Positions 34,601-44,189 of a stretch of DNA of 64,000 nucleotides are shown here, piece by piece. Every line of letters starts with the position of its first letter. Position 1 is the first letter of the stretch. Source of the DNA: Shewanella eurypsychrophilus (GTDB lineage Bacteria; Pseudomonadota; Gammaproteobacteria; Enterobacterales; Shewanellaceae); contig NZ_CP045503.2 in assembly GCF_007004545.3 (NCBI RefSeq), positions 1,706,501-1,770,500 of the forward strand, in the 5' to 3' direction. The position numbers and the translations under genes are program-made. The notes beneath the pieces are model-generated. The model did not search any database. It was not told the origin of the DNA and was given only the letters and a program-made list of their open reading frames with translations.

Positions 34601-36259
34601 TTAAGACGAGTGAGAGGCGAGTGCTAACAGTTGCGGCAAGAACTTATTATCTTGCTTGGCTATCTCTATCTGCTCGGCTAGGACCTGTTGCAGTATTTCA
34701 TGGGTGGTGAGGGGATTAGCCAAGACCACACGAAACACCACAGATTGAATATTGAGTCCGCTGCTACTTTCGGGATTAATACGGGTACGAGAAACAAATG
34801 AGGTGCCTTGTTCTCGTTGACGTTTCTGCACAAATTTAGTCAGGCCGTCGAGTAAGCCGTTAAATTCGATTAACTTTTCAGTGTTACCGCTCTCTCTTGC
34901 CTTTAACATTGCCTGTTGCACCGATTTGGGAACATAACGGTAAGTGAGTAGACAGAGTTCCGGTTCAGATACCACTTCAAAATCTTCATTTTTATGAATA
35001 AGCTCAGCAAAGTAACGAGCTTTTTCTAAGCTGTTATTTATTAGGATTTCGTAACCATCTCGGCCAATGACCTGCAGGCAGGCATGGACCAACATGGCCA
35101 TACCCGGGCGTGAACCTTCCAAGGTTTGACTGCCTAAATCTTTAGAGCCCTTTCGTAAAATATATTCTGCATGATGCTTAATGGCGTTGGCAAAGCTTGG
35201 GTCTTTGAAGATAACCATACCTGCGCCCATGGGCACATACATCTGTTTGTGCGCATCGATTGTGACTGAGTCCGCACGCTCTATGCCCTTAAGCAGATGG
35301 CGGTACTTGTTCGATAATAGCGAGGCGCCACCCCAAGCCGCATCGACGTGGAAATGGCACTTAAGTTCACTTGCCAATGTAGCAAGCTCATCTAAGGGGT
35401 CGATATTGCCCGTCTCTGTGGTGCCCGCAACGCCGACGATGGCCATCACCTTGATGTTGTCATGCTTAAGCTGTTTTGCCATGGCGCGCATCTTATCCAC
35501 ATCGACCTTGTTATCACTCGATGTGGGGATTTTAATGATGTTCTCACGGCCTATGCCAAGCAAGTCTGCCGTTTTTGCTAACGAGTAATGACCACGCTCT
35601 GAGACTAAGATGGCTAAATCAGCATAGCCATAGTGACGCAGGGCCTTCATCAGGCCTTGAGCCGATACGCCTTTGAAGTCGCCATCTGCTTTTAACAGCT
35701 GATTGCGCGCTATCCATAGGGCTGTGATGTTAGCAACCGTGCCGCCTGAGCAAAATGCCCCGAGGGAGTAGTTAGCACTGTGCATCCAGTTTTTATAAAA
35801 CTTATCGTCTTCACTGTAGATCAGGTGATGCATCATGCCTAAGACCTGACGTTCCAGTGGCGTGAAGGCCTTAGATGTCTCGATTTTTACCAGGTTTTGA
35901 TTCAGACCAACCATCATCTTAGACAAGGGCAAGACGAAATATGGAAGAGCAGATGTCATATGACCGATAAAGCTAGGCGATGAGGTATGAACCGAGTGGG
36001 CCACTAAGGTCTTCATCATCTCATCGGCATAGTCTGAAACAAACTGAGGTGCTGAGGGAATTTGATGCTGCTGAAAGTCTAATTCTATCTCAGACAGAGG
36101 CTTCTCGATGGCAACCACACTTTCTTGCAGGAAGCCCATCAAGTTTTGCGATATGTTCTGTTCGATGACGCTTAATGTTGAATCAGGGGCTTCTGGTACG
36201 GTGAAGATACGCAGTAATGCCTCTTCAGAAGCTGTGGCTCGTCTTGGTGTCATCGACAT
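34601..36259 (-). CDS. panP: PLP-dependent aspartate 1-decarboxylase PanP (glutamate-decarboxylase fold)
   Basis: A 552-residue group II PLP decarboxylase. The PLP lysine is K338 in TIDAHKQMYVPMG. H224 (ERGHYS) would stack on the cofactor, and D306 (HVDAAWGG) contacts the pyridine nitrogen. The SFIGHMTSALPYFVLPLSKMMVGLNQN block matches the Vibrio/Shewanella PanP group (about 550 residues). These enzymes make beta-alanine for pantothenate and coenzyme A in place of pyruvoyl PanD. Without biochemical data a glutamate decarboxylase or cysteine sulfinate decarboxylase role cannot be excluded. It is monocistronic, with a TAAGAG start site. Confidence 0.82.
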   Translation of the reverse strand: MSMTPRRATASEEALLRIFTVPEAPDSTLSVIEQNISQNLMGFLQESVVAIEKPLSEIELDFQQHQIPSAPQFVSDYADEMMKTLVAHSVHTSSPSFIGHMTSALPYFVLPLSKMMVGLNQNLVKIETSKAFTPLERQVLGMMHHLIYSEDDKFYKNWMHSANYSLGAFCSGGTVANITALWIARNQLLKADGDFKGVSAQGLMKALRHYGYADLAILVSERGHYSLAKTADLLGIGRENIIKIPTSSDNKVDVDKMRAMAKQLKHDNIKVMAIVGVAGTTETGNIDPLDELATLASELKCHFHVDAAWGGASLLSNKYRHLLKGIERADSVTIDAHKQMYVPMGAGMVIFKDPSFANAIKHHAEYILRKGSKDLGSQTLEGSRPGMAMLVHACLQVIGRDGYEILINNSLEKARYFAELIHKNEDFEVVSEPELCLLTYRYVPKSVQQAMLKARESGNTEKLIEFNGLLDGLTKFVQKRQREQGTSFVSRTRINPESSSGLNIQSVVFRVVLANPLTTHEILQQVLAEQIEIAKQDNKFLPQLLALASHSS

Positions 36260-36434
36260 GTTTATCTCTTAACTATCACACTATTCAACAGGAACTGCTA
36301 TTTGTTGCAGTTTTCCAAAGGGGGGTCACTTTACTTTATGCGCTTTGGTGCATCAAGTGGCAAAGTTAAAACGATTCATGGGGAATGTAAAGCGATGGCG
36401 ATTGTTTAGGCTCAGTGCCATTGAGGTTATCTGA

Positions 36435-36470
36435 AGACGGTAAACAGAGGAAGACTCCATTTTACCGTCT
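36435..36470 (-). terminator. Hairpin after the glycerate kinase gene
   Basis: AGACGGTAAA (36435-36444) and TTTACCGTCT (36461-36470) form a 10-base-pair stem with a 16-base loop, ending 10 bases before the glycerate kinase stop codon position on the minus strand. It probably ends the gntP-garK transcript. Confidence 0.6.
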
Positions 36471-36479
36471 CTGGGATAC

Positions 36480-37664
36480 TTATGACTGCTTTATTTTCAT
36501 GGCATAGAGAGCGGCGATATTCTGTGAGGCGCTAAACAAGTTATGTTTAGCATTGGCCAGTACGTCTTCCAAAGGAAGTGCCCTTGGCGTGATAGAGAAG
36601 ATGGCTGATATACCATGTTCGAGCAACACATTAGCATCATCACTGACACAGCCTGCGATGGCGATAACCGGGATCCCCTGTGCGTTGGCGACGCGTGTGA
36701 CGCCCATAGGGGTCTTACCGTGCAGAGTTTGGCTATCGAGTTTACCTTCCCCTGTGATCACTAAGTCTGCGCCTCGTATCTTCTCATCGAGCTTAACCGT
36801 CTCCATAACGATATCTATGCCGGGTCTGAGTGTGGCGTTGAGGAAGGCCATGACCCCTAATCCCATTCCGCCAGCCGCGCCCGCACCTGGGGTGTGACGT
36901 TTATCTTCAAGTACTGTGTTATTGAGGTGTTTGTTGGCAATCGTGCTGGCAATAATATCCGCGTATTGGGATAGCGCACTGTCAAGAACTGTCACCATCT
37001 CGGGTGTTGCGCCTTTTTGTGGACCAAAAATAGCCGATGCTCCTTTATCACCGCATAAGGGATTATCTACATCGCACGCCACGATAAATTCACATTGCTG
37101 GATAAGCGGGTGTCTATCTTTCATCTCTATGGTGTGAAGCTCGTTAAGTGCTGAGCCGCCGACACTGAGCGCCTTGCCTGACTCATCGAGTAGATGAATG
37201 CCAAGGGCTTGGGCCATACCAGCACCACCATCGTTAGTGGCACTGCCGCCTAAGCCGATAAGAATGCGCGTGATGCCGCGATTTAGTGCATCACAGATAA
37301 GTTGTCCTGTGCCGTAGCTGGTGGTCACTCGAGGATCGCGCTTTTCAACTGAAACATGATGCAGGCCAGAGGCCGCTGCCATCTCGATGATGGCGGTCTT
37401 TCTATCTGACTGATACCCATCGCCCAGTATGCCGTAATGTGCTGCAACTCTGTTGCCCAGGGGGCCGATAACGTCGAGTTCGATAATGGAGCCCTTGGTC
37501 GCATCGACCATAGACTGCACTGTGCCTTCGCCGCCATCGGCAACAGGTAGTTTTAGATACTCTGCATTGGGTAGGACTGATTTAAAGCCGCGTTCTATTT
37601 CGTTGGCGACTTCCATGGCACTCAGGCTTTCTTTGAATGAATCGGGAGCGATAACTATTTTCAT
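36480..37664 (-). CDS. garK: Glycerate kinase (GarK/GlxK type)
   Basis: A 394-residue type-2 glycerate kinase. The start at 37664 (MKIVIAPDSFKESLSA) is the family start; 27 upstream codons in the same frame are discarded. An AGGA site precedes it. Conserved blocks are KLPVADGGEGTVQSMVDAT, GLGGSATNDGGAGMAQALG, PGAGAAGGMGLGVMAFL and ITGEGKLDSQTLHGKTPMGV. It phosphorylates glycerate, feeding it into glycolysis (2- versus 3-phosphoglycerate not decided here). It is the second gene after a GntP-type permease on the minus strand, with an intercistronic hairpin, so the pair forms a glycerate-use operon. Confidence 0.92.
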   Translation of the reverse strand: MKIVIAPDSFKESLSAMEVANEIERGFKSVLPNAEYLKLPVADGGEGTVQSMVDATKGSIIELDVIGPLGNRVAAHYGILGDGYQSDRKTAIIEMAAASGLHHVSVEKRDPRVTTSYGTGQLICDALNRGITRILIGLGGSATNDGGAGMAQALGIHLLDESGKALSVGGSALNELHTIEMKDRHPLIQQCEFIVACDVDNPLCGDKGASAIFGPQKGATPEMVTVLDSALSQYADIIASTIANKHLNNTVLEDKRHTPGAGAAGGMGLGVMAFLNATLRPGIDIVMETVKLDEKIRGADLVITGEGKLDSQTLHGKTPMGVTRVANAQGIPVIAIAGCVSDDANVLLEHGISAIFSITPRALPLEDVLANAKHNLFSASQNIAALYAMKIKQS

Positions 37665-37722
37665 TGATTGGGATCCTAAAGCGGCTGTCGGAAGAACAAG
37701 GTGCTGAGTGAAGTATAAAATG

Positions 37723-37748
37723 TCAGTGGCTGCTGTGACAGCCACTGA
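37723..37748 (-). other. Intercistronic hairpin gntP-garK
   Basis: TCAGTGGCTG and CAGCCACTGA form a perfect 10-base-pair stem with loop CTGTGA. It lies between the permease stop and the kinase start and lacks a T tract, so it is more likely an mRNA stability or partial-termination element than a full stop. Confidence 0.6.
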
Positions 37749-37764
37749 ACTGTGGGCCGAGCGT

Positions 37765-39123
37765 TTAAAGCAGAATGAGACTCAAGATATACACTAAGGT
37801 CATTGCGGTAAGACCTTGAACCAGCGTCGCCATGGTTTGCGCTTTATAGGCTTGTTTAACGCTCATGCGGCTAAACTGAGTCACGACCCAGAAGAAGCTG
37901 TCATTAGCATGAGAAACAGTCATAGCACCGGCACCGATTGCCATCACTGTCAGTACGCGGCCCATGTCACTGGCAAGGCCAATATCACCCAGCATTGGAG
38001 CAACCAATGCCGATGTAGCCACTAGGGCGACAGTTGATGAGCCTTGAGCTGATTTCAGTGCTGCTGCCACAATGAATGGCATAAATATACCGATACCTAA
38101 TGCTGAAAGTGATGTACCTAAGAAGGCACCAATCTCAGTCGCCTTAAGCACGGCGCCAAATGCACCGCCAGCACCTGTGATTAACAAAATAGGCGCAGCA
38201 ACGACTAAACCTTGAGTGATACGCTCGCTGAACTCTTTAACCTTTTCACTGCTTTTAAGTAGCGAAATAGACAGGAACAGACCAATCATCAATGCATTGA
38301 CAGGCTGGCCTAGGAAGGCAAGTACGTCAAATAATATGCCATTGCCTAGCGGCGCCGAAGGGAAGTTAGCGACTGAGCCAAAACAGATAAGCAAGATAGG
38401 CACGAAGATAGGGGCAAATGCACGAGTAGGGCTCGGTAATGTACCGTAGGCTTCTTTTAGCGTGTCGAAGTCTTCTACATTATTTTTAAGCTCTTCGGCG
38501 CCTTCACCATCAGGTTCGACATTGGCAAAACGATTAGCCCACAGCGTGCCTGCTAGTGCGGCTACTGCTGCGACAAACACACCAACAAAGATGACTAAGC
38601 CAAGATTCGATTCTAGACCTAAGTTACCGGCAGCGGCAATTGGGCCCGGCGTCGGTGGGACAAATGTGTGAGTCGCGTACAGACCCGTCGCTAAGGCGAC
38701 ACTCATAGAGACACTCGAGACCTTCATGCGATTGGCCATCGACTGCTTGAGTGAGTTCAAAATAACAAAACCTGAGTCACAGAAGACTGGAATTGAGACC
38801 AGGTAGCCGATGATCGACATGGTCAAGGTCGGAAAACGTTTCCCCAGTACCTTGATGACTACGTCTGCCATGGTGATGGCCGCGCCGCTCTTCTCTAATA
38901 TGGTACCAATAATGGTACCGAGTACGATAACCAGACCGATATAGCCAAGAATACCACCAAATCCGCTAGTGATAGTCTTGGCAATATCTGCGCTAGGAAG
39001 GCCATAGGCAAATGCAGTAAGGAATGAGGCTAAAATCAGCGTCAAAAATGGATGTAGTTTGAATTTTGAGGTGGCAATAACAATGAAAAATATCACTGCC
39101 AACAAGATCAGTACTTGGCTCAT
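37765..39123 (-). CDS. GntP-family permease, probable glycerate/sugar-acid:H+ symporter
   Basis: A 452-residue inner-membrane protein with 12-14 hydrophobic segments. GntP-family features include HPFLTLILASFLTAFAYGLP, FGGILGYIGLVIVLGTIIGTILEKSGAA, PVFCDSGFVILNSL and THTFVPPTPGPIAAAGNLG, where family members carry the T-H-x-x-x-P-P-x-P-G-P motif. It takes up sugar acids with protons. Being the first gene before glycerate kinase, it is most likely a glycerate (or gluconate-like) carrier. An 18-base perfect palindrome about 175 bases upstream may be its operator. Confidence 0.88.
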   Translation of the reverse strand: MSQVLILLAVIFFIVIATSKFKLHPFLTLILASFLTAFAYGLPSADIAKTITSGFGGILGYIGLVIVLGTIIGTILEKSGAAITMADVVIKVLGKRFPTLTMSIIGYLVSIPVFCDSGFVILNSLKQSMANRMKVSSVSMSVALATGLYATHTFVPPTPGPIAAAGNLGLESNLGLVIFVGVFVAAVAALAGTLWANRFANVEPDGEGAEELKNNVEDFDTLKEAYGTLPSPTRAFAPIFVPILLICFGSVANFPSAPLGNGILFDVLAFLGQPVNALMIGLFLSISLLKSSEKVKEFSERITQGLVVAAPILLITGAGGAFGAVLKATEIGAFLGTSLSALGIGIFMPFIVAAALKSAQGSSTVALVATSALVAPMLGDIGLASDMGRVLTVMAIGAGAMTVSHANDSFFWVVTQFSRMSVKQAYKAQTMATLVQGLTAMTLVYILSLILL

Positions 39124-39395
39124 AGGGGGTCCCTGGTTTATGGGTATTATTAATAGCTATTTTTATGGGTTAACCCGGCTCGCTAGTCGTATTTAAGATC
39201 GACGGCTAAGGTATTTCAGGCTTTGGGTATTATCCTGTGCTAAGTACAATCAGGCATCGTGACTAGAGACTAATTTATCACCTTTATTAGTCAGTAATTT
39301 GTGCGTACGCACAAAAGTGCGTGGTGGTCAGATGAGATCCTGCAATAATTTGAGCGTTTAAACACTGTTGTTGAGGTGAGGTATAGGTATTTGCA
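39124..39395. other. Upstream region of the gntP-garK operon
   Basis: About 270 bases between the LysR gene 3' end and the permease start. It contains the operator-like palindrome at 39298-39315 and a following GTGCGT half-site; nothing else is recognised. Confidence 0.5.
39298..39315. promoter_or_regulatory. 18-bp perfect palindrome, candidate operator of gntP-garK
   Basis: TTTGTGCGTACGCACAAA reads the same on both strands, and 3 bases later GTGCGT repeats a half-site. It lies upstream of the glycerate operon. CdaR/SdaR, encoded at 58.8 kb, is a plausible binder, but no family consensus was available to test this. Confidence 0.55.
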
Positions 39396-40295
39396 TTAAT
39401 TTAATGCCGGATCATTCGTAAGCTGTTCTGCTAATAAGTCAACCAGACTGCGCACCTTGGCCGAACCATTGGGGCCCTCTCGATGGATGATGTGCACAGG
39501 CCTTGGCTCTGGCTCATAGTCTTCCAGTAAAATTTTAAGCTCACCCGAGGCGAGTTGCCCAGCGATTTGATATGAGAGTAAACGGGTGATCCCCAAGCCC
39601 TCGATGGCCGATGAGATGGCGGCGTCGTTGGTGGTGACGGTTAGACGGGGTTTGACCTTAACCGACTTAATCATTTTGCCATCAGGAAAACGCCAGTCTA
39701 GGCCATTATTGCCGGCCTTTGAGGCAATAATCGTGTGTTGATGCAGATCATCTGGGTGTTGGGGAAGGCCGTGGATCTGGATATATTGTGGTGATGCACA
39801 AAGCACCAACCTGACTGAGCCTACCCGTCTTGCACGCATACTCGAATCAGGCAGTTGACCTATCCTTACTCCCACATCTATACCCTCTTCGAGCATATTA
39901 ACCACCCGATCTAGAAAGATGGCTGAGACTTCCATTTTGGGGTGTATCTGCAGGTATCGGACTATGGTCGGCATAACGAACAGACTACCAAACATCACAG
40001 GCGCCGTGACGGTAAGATGTCCCTGTGGCTCTGCGTTTATGCCCGTTACCGCTTCATCGGCAGCGCTAAGGTCTGCCAAGATACGCCTAGCATCATCTAA
40101 GTAACGCAGCCCAACATCGGTCGCCCTGACAAAACGTGTGGTGCGGTTGAGTAGTTTGACATTGAGCTGCTGCTCGAGCCCTGCGATGGCGCGGGTAACC
40201 GCAGGTGGCGACATGTTCAGTCTTCTTGCCGCGGCAGCGAACCCTTGCTCTTCAGCTACGGCAATAAATACTTTGAGAAGATGAAATCTATCCAT
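39396..40295 (-). CDS. LysR-family transcriptional regulator
   Basis: A 299-residue LTTR. The N-terminal HTH is MDRFHLLKVFIAVAEEQGFAAAARRLNMSPPAVTRAIAGLEQQLNVKLLNRTTR, the CbbR/DsdC-like winged-HTH of the family. The periplasmic-binding-protein-like effector domain follows from about residue 90. It is divergent from the carboxymuconolactone-decarboxylase-type gene at 40495, with a 199-base shared promoter region. The simplest reading is that it controls that gene and the reductase behind it. The ligand is unknown. Confidence 0.92.
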   Translation of the reverse strand: MDRFHLLKVFIAVAEEQGFAAAARRLNMSPPAVTRAIAGLEQQLNVKLLNRTTRFVRATDVGLRYLDDARRILADLSAADEAVTGINAEPQGHLTVTAPVMFGSLFVMPTIVRYLQIHPKMEVSAIFLDRVVNMLEEGIDVGVRIGQLPDSSMRARRVGSVRLVLCASPQYIQIHGLPQHPDDLHQHTIIASKAGNNGLDWRFPDGKMIKSVKVKPRLTVTTNDAAISSAIEGLGITRLLSYQIAGQLASGELKILLEDYEPEPRPVHIIHREGPNGSAKVRSLVDLLAEQLTNDPALN

Positions 40296-40494
40296 TTGTT
40301 ATTCCATTATTTCACTAGCCCATTACTTCACTAGCTATTAATTTACTAGAGTTCTTATTCCATTTACTGGAATTATAAAATGTAATATACGGGTATTCTT
40401 CTTTAAAGTGAAATTTGGCAATCTAGTTACCAAGCAAGCACAGAAGGCTTGTTACCGATAAACCAACGAGCAATTTATATAATGGAGAACGACC

Positions 40495-41040
40495 ATGAGC
40501 CGCATTAATTTAATCGAAAACGAAACTGCCAATAATGAACAAAAAGCACTTTTAGAGGCGATTCAGTCTCAGCTGGGTATGGTGCCAAATTTCTTGAAAG
40601 TGTTCGCCAACTCACCCGCTGCGCTTCGCGCTTTTCTAGGCTTACATGGCATTGCCGGGGAAGGTAGCTTAACGCCGCTGACTCGTGAGCGTATTGCGTT
40701 AGCCTTGGCTGAACAAAACGGCTGTGAGTATTGCCTATCAGCTCACACGGCACTGGGTCGTAAAGCGGGTCTCAATGGTGATGAAATAGAGGCCAATCGC
40801 GCTGGCACCAGCCAAGATGCAAAGGCTGCAGAGGCGGTTAAATTTGCTACCTCTCTCGCCGAACATAACGGTGATGTGACCAATGCAGAGTTAACCGCGG
40901 TGCGCGCAGCGGGCTACACCGAAGCAGATATTGTCGAGATCATTACTCATGTCGGCATGAACCTAATGACCAACATTCTCGGTAAGGCGAGTCAATTAGA
41001 TATCGACTTTCCAAAAGTGTCACTGAACAAAGTGGCTTAA
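40495..41040 (+). CDS. AhpD-like / carboxymuconolactone decarboxylase family protein
   Basis: A 181-residue protein of the AhpD fold. The redox motif is E73-x3-C77-x2-C80-x3-H84 (EQNGCEYCLSAH), the catalytic set of AhpD-type alkylhydroperoxidases. FKTLRAFLGLHG and the helical repeat ITHVGMNLMTNILGKASQLDID are typical. It is likely to reduce peroxides or quinone-like electrophiles using a thiol. It has a good GGAG site and is followed by the PNPOx-reductase fusion, forming an oxidative-stress-like operon opposite LysR. Confidence 0.9.
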   Translation: MSRINLIENETANNEQKALLEAIQSQLGMVPNFLKVFANSPAALRAFLGLHGIAGEGSLTPLTRERIALALAEQNGCEYCLSAHTALGRKAGLNGDEIEANRAGTSQDAKAAEAVKFATSLAEHNGDVTNAELTAVRAAGYTEADIVEIITHVGMNLMTNILGKASQLDIDFPKVSLNKVA

Positions 41041-41237
41041 TTGACGTGAGTTGAAACAACAAAACTTGACACTTGTGTCAGATACTTGTTTCACTTGTAT
41101 TAGGGCACTATTCTCACCTGTATTAGAGAGCTATTTTTAACTCTGCCAGGTGAGATACGCTGCTGTCACGCTTTAGCAGGCATATCAGCTAAAAAGTGAC
41201 AGTCGGATAAGTTTATCGAGTTATTGGAGATAAAGTC

Positions 41238-42896
41238 ATGGGTCATAAATTTGCTGAGATAGGCTTCACACTTGCCGTGAAAGAGGTCCAGGCGAGGCTT
41301 GGCAGCCGTAAAGGCTATGAGGGGATGGAAGGTGGCGAGGATTTTAATGATCGCCTTGGCGTTGCTGAAACAGCATTTATCCAGGCTCGTGACAGTTTCT
41401 ATATGGCCAGTGTGAGTGAAACCGACTGGCCTTACATTCAACATCGTGGTGGGCCGCAAGGCTTTATGAAAGTGCTCGATGACAAGACCATTGGCTTTGC
41501 CGATTATAACGGTAATCGCCAGTATATCAGTACAGGTAATTTTGCTAACAATGACAAGGTGTCACTGTTTTTTATGGATTATCCCAACAAGACCCGACTT
41601 AAGTTGCTCGGGAGGGTAAAGCTTGTGGATGTGAATGACTCAGAAATGTTGAGTCAATTGCAGGACGATGATTACCGGGCTAGGGTCGAGCGCGCTTTCG
41701 TTATCCAAGTTGAAGCCTTCGATTGGAACTGCCCTAAACATATCACGCCCAGATATAGTGAAGCTGAGGTAGAGGACATTGTAGCGGCAAGACTCGCCGA
41801 AGCTAAGCGATTAGAAACTAAACAGCTTAAGCAAGCTGAAAGTAAGCCAGTGGAAAAGGCTGAAAACCTTGGCAGCCTGAGCCCTGCCACTTTAGGTGAG
41901 GGGACACTGAGTCTGGTTATCAGCGGCATACGTCAATTGACACCTGAAGTACGTGCCTTTGAATTTAAAGCGGCTGGTGGAGGAGAACTGCCTTTAGTGA
42001 CTGCAGGTTCTCATATTCGAGTGCCGGTTCTGCTCAATGATGGCACTTTGGTGCATCGCTCCTACTCTATCTGCTCTAATCCTTCGCGCCGAAACTTCTA
42101 TGAGATAGCCGTACTCGCTAAACGCTTAAGCTGCGAGACTGGCCAAGGTCTGGAGCATGTTCTGCACAAGAGTGCATCCCATTCGATCCACCATAACTTT
42201 CAAATTGGCATGGTGATTAACTGTGATCTACCAAGCAACCATTTCGATGTGCACTCAGGGACTGAGCCTGCAATCTTGATTGCTGGAGGGGTTGGGATCA
42301 CTGTGATAAAGCCGCTGTCGCAATACCTAAAGTCGAGAGGCGTAACACTTTCACTGCACTATTGTGGGCGAAGTATTAAGGATATGGCTTTTAGGGATCG
42401 ACTAGAGCGAGAGTTTGGTGAGTCGATATCAATTTATCCCAGTGACGACAATAGGCGAATGAATTTACGTCATGTGTTATCGAGGGCGCCCAAAAATACC
42501 ATCTTCTATATCTGCGGCCCGCAAAAGATGCTCAGTGAGATGAAGTTTATGGCCAATGAGCTGGGTATCGATAGCGACCGCATCAGAAGCGAAGGCTTCG
42601 GTGGCGTTGTAGACGGATCAGTAGAAGATAAGGCATTCACAGTGGATCTTGTTAAGTCGAAACTGACACTTACAGTTGCTGCCGATGAGTCGGTACTCGA
42701 TGCCTTACTCACTGCCGATATTGATACACCTTTTAGCTGTCAGTCTGGAAGCTGTAAACAGTGTGCGATACCTGTGATAGAGGGAAAACCTGAGCATAGA
42801 GACAGTGTGCTGTCCGATATTGAAAAAGAGCAGCTACAGTTATTTTGTCCCTGTGTTTCCCGAGCAAAGACGCAAGTGCTGACTCTGGATCTTTGA
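41238..42896 (+). CDS. PNPOx-like / ferredoxin-NADP reductase / [2Fe-2S] fusion oxidoreductase
   Basis: A 552-residue three-part enzyme. Residues about 30-185 form a split-barrel flavin (pyridoxamine-phosphate-oxidase-like) domain ([36 protein letters not shown]). Residues about 210-320 are an FAD domain ([11 protein letters not shown]), and 325-455 an NAD(P) domain ([24 protein letters not shown]). The C-terminal plant-type [2Fe-2S] domain has cysteines C501, C506, C509 and C537. This would pass electrons from NAD(P)H through FAD and 2Fe-2S to the flavin domain. The physiological acceptor is unknown. It lies 197 bases after the AhpD-like gene. Confidence 0.88.
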   Translation: MGHKFAEIGFTLAVKEVQARLGSRKGYEGMEGGEDFNDRLGVAETAFIQARDSFYMASVSETDWPYIQHRGGPQGFMKVLDDKTIGFADYNGNRQYISTGNFANNDKVSLFFMDYPNKTRLKLLGRVKLVDVNDSEMLSQLQDDDYRARVERAFVIQVEAFDWNCPKHITPRYSEAEVEDIVAARLAEAKRLETKQLKQAESKPVEKAENLGSLSPATLGEGTLSLVISGIRQLTPEVRAFEFKAAGGGELPLVTAGSHIRVPVLLNDGTLVHRSYSICSNPSRRNFYEIAVLAKRLSCETGQGLEHVLHKSASHSIHHNFQIGMVINCDLPSNHFDVHSGTEPAILIAGGVGITVIKPLSQYLKSRGVTLSLHYCGRSIKDMAFRDRLEREFGESISIYPSDDNRRMNLRHVLSRAPKNTIFYICGPQKMLSEMKFMANELGIDSDRIRSEGFGGVVDGSVEDKAFTVDLVKSKLTLTVAADESVLDALLTADIDTPFSCQSGSCKQCAIPVIEGKPEHRDSVLSDIEKEQLQLFCPCVSRAKTQVLTLDL

Positions 42897-43029
42897 TGAA
42901 AACGGCTTGATGGAGCAGCGCCACGCCAGCATCAATGATCTTAAGATTGATGAGAGTGAACGTAAGTTTCATTGGCCCATAGGACGCCGCCCAGATGAAC
43001 ATCCTGGTCTCACTGAATTAGGGCTTTAG
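42892..43029 (+). pseudogene. C-terminal remnant of a DUF1348 / NTF2-like protein
   Basis: Overlapping and following the stop of the fusion reductase, the frame reading [20 protein letters not shown], then [20 protein letters not shown] and ending LGL, stops with TAG at 43027-43029. This closely matches the C-terminal about 45 residues of DUF1348 (SnoaL/NTF2-like) proteins. No start or earlier part of that gene is present; the frame runs straight into the reductase coding region. It therefore looks like the stub of a gene truncated by a deletion that fused the reductase's 3' end to it. Confidence 0.8.
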
Positions 43030-43223
43030 CCATTAACTTAGCCATTAACTTGGTCTTAGTCATTTAGTTCTAGTCACTGCCCTGATGAATCAAAAGTTAG
43101 GCTATTTCGACAGACTTCAAACTCTTATAGATAAATCGGGCTAAAAACTTTCATATTAATAGACTTTTTTGATAATATTTAATGGCATAAACGTCTTACC
43201 CTCAGTCACCTTTTGAGAGATTA

Positions 43224-44153
43224 ATGGAACTATTCTCCTTACTATTAAAAATTCGCACAGAGCTTGAATCTACTCAAGCTGAGATGGTTGAAAAGCTGTC
43301 TTTGCATCATGAGGTTTTTGCCAATCTCGATCTGATCACCTACAGCCGTTGGGAGCGTGGTGTTTCAATGCCCTCAACCTTGCGGATCATACATCTTCTC
43401 TCTTTCGCTCAATATGATGTCATACGTTATCTGGTTAAGTTAGATCTCAAACTGTCTAAAACTAAGATTAATCAGATGAGACGAATCGAGGCCCATGCTT
43501 ACGATCAACATGACTTGATTCAGGGCGCTTTCTATCCTATTCCCGATGCCAGTTTTAAGCATCATAGTGGATCTGAGCCTTTGACCGATATGGATAAATT
43601 ACAGAGAATTTGCGATAGCAGTGGGCGTTTTTTTAAATTCGATCATCTTGCTGTGCGGGAGAGGTGTGAGCGATCCATTATCCTGCAACAGAAGCATGCA
43701 CTGCATATATTAACCTGTGAAGGTAAAGATGATTCTCTATACGCACATGCCATGTTATCCGTGCATAACATGCATGAGAGAGAGCAATTGAGAAGTGAGT
43801 TTAGACATTTTTATAACACGCCTCGCGCTGCTCAACTCAGTGGCGATAAAGTGATGTTTTTTCACTCTGTGATGCGGTTTAATTTGAAATGGTGGGAGTT
43901 TACCTGTTTATATTTAATTCAGGTTTTATGTCGTGAGCCTGATATTCAAGAACTTTTCATGATTGTCAGAGATAAAAGTGCTGCACAAATATATGCTAAC
44001 TTTGGTTTTAAGGTTGAAGCCAAGGCTGAGAATGAAGATATAAACCCCTTCGGCGGTAGACGAAAGCTTATCAGTATTAGCCGAGATGATTTTCTCTCAC
44101 ACCATGGGATCATCGCTTGGTTAAAGGCTCATGCCGATCTTCTTAAAGATTAG
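43224..44153 (+). CDS. HTH (XRE-like) protein with a GNAT-like C-terminal region
   Basis: A 309-residue protein. The first 75 residues resemble an XRE-type HTH (LLLKIRTELESTQAEMVEKL, YSRWERGVSMPSTLRIIHLLSFAQYD): a Q-A-E-M..KL helix, then the SRWERG that usually follows the recognition helix. The remaining 230 residues show IIVQ-like strands and MIVRDKSAAQIYANFGFKVEAK near the end, which recalls the last strands of GNAT domains (A-x-x-x-Y-x-x-x-G-F). This suggests a regulator with an acetyltransferase-derived sensor. Comparable proteins occur in Shewanella, but the role is unknown. It is monocistronic. Confidence 0.72.
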   Translation: MELFSLLLKIRTELESTQAEMVEKLSLHHEVFANLDLITYSRWERGVSMPSTLRIIHLLSFAQYDVIRYLVKLDLKLSKTKINQMRRIEAHAYDQHDLIQGAFYPIPDASFKHHSGSEPLTDMDKLQRICDSSGRFFKFDHLAVRERCERSIILQQKHALHILTCEGKDDSLYAHAMLSVHNMHEREQLRSEFRHFYNTPRAAQLSGDKVMFFHSVMRFNLKWWEFTCLYLIQVLCREPDIQELFMIVRDKSAAQIYANFGFKVEAKAENEDINPFGGRRKLISISRDDFLSHHGIIAWLKAHADLLKD

Positions 44154-44189
44154 GATAGCTCCTATCATCAGATAAAATCCTCCTTATAT

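Noticed and set aside
34601..36259. Glutamate decarboxylase for acid resistance
   Set aside because: Length and N-terminal blocks resemble the Vibrio/Shewanella PanP group, and no glutamate/GABA antiporter is next to it; kept as an alternative only.
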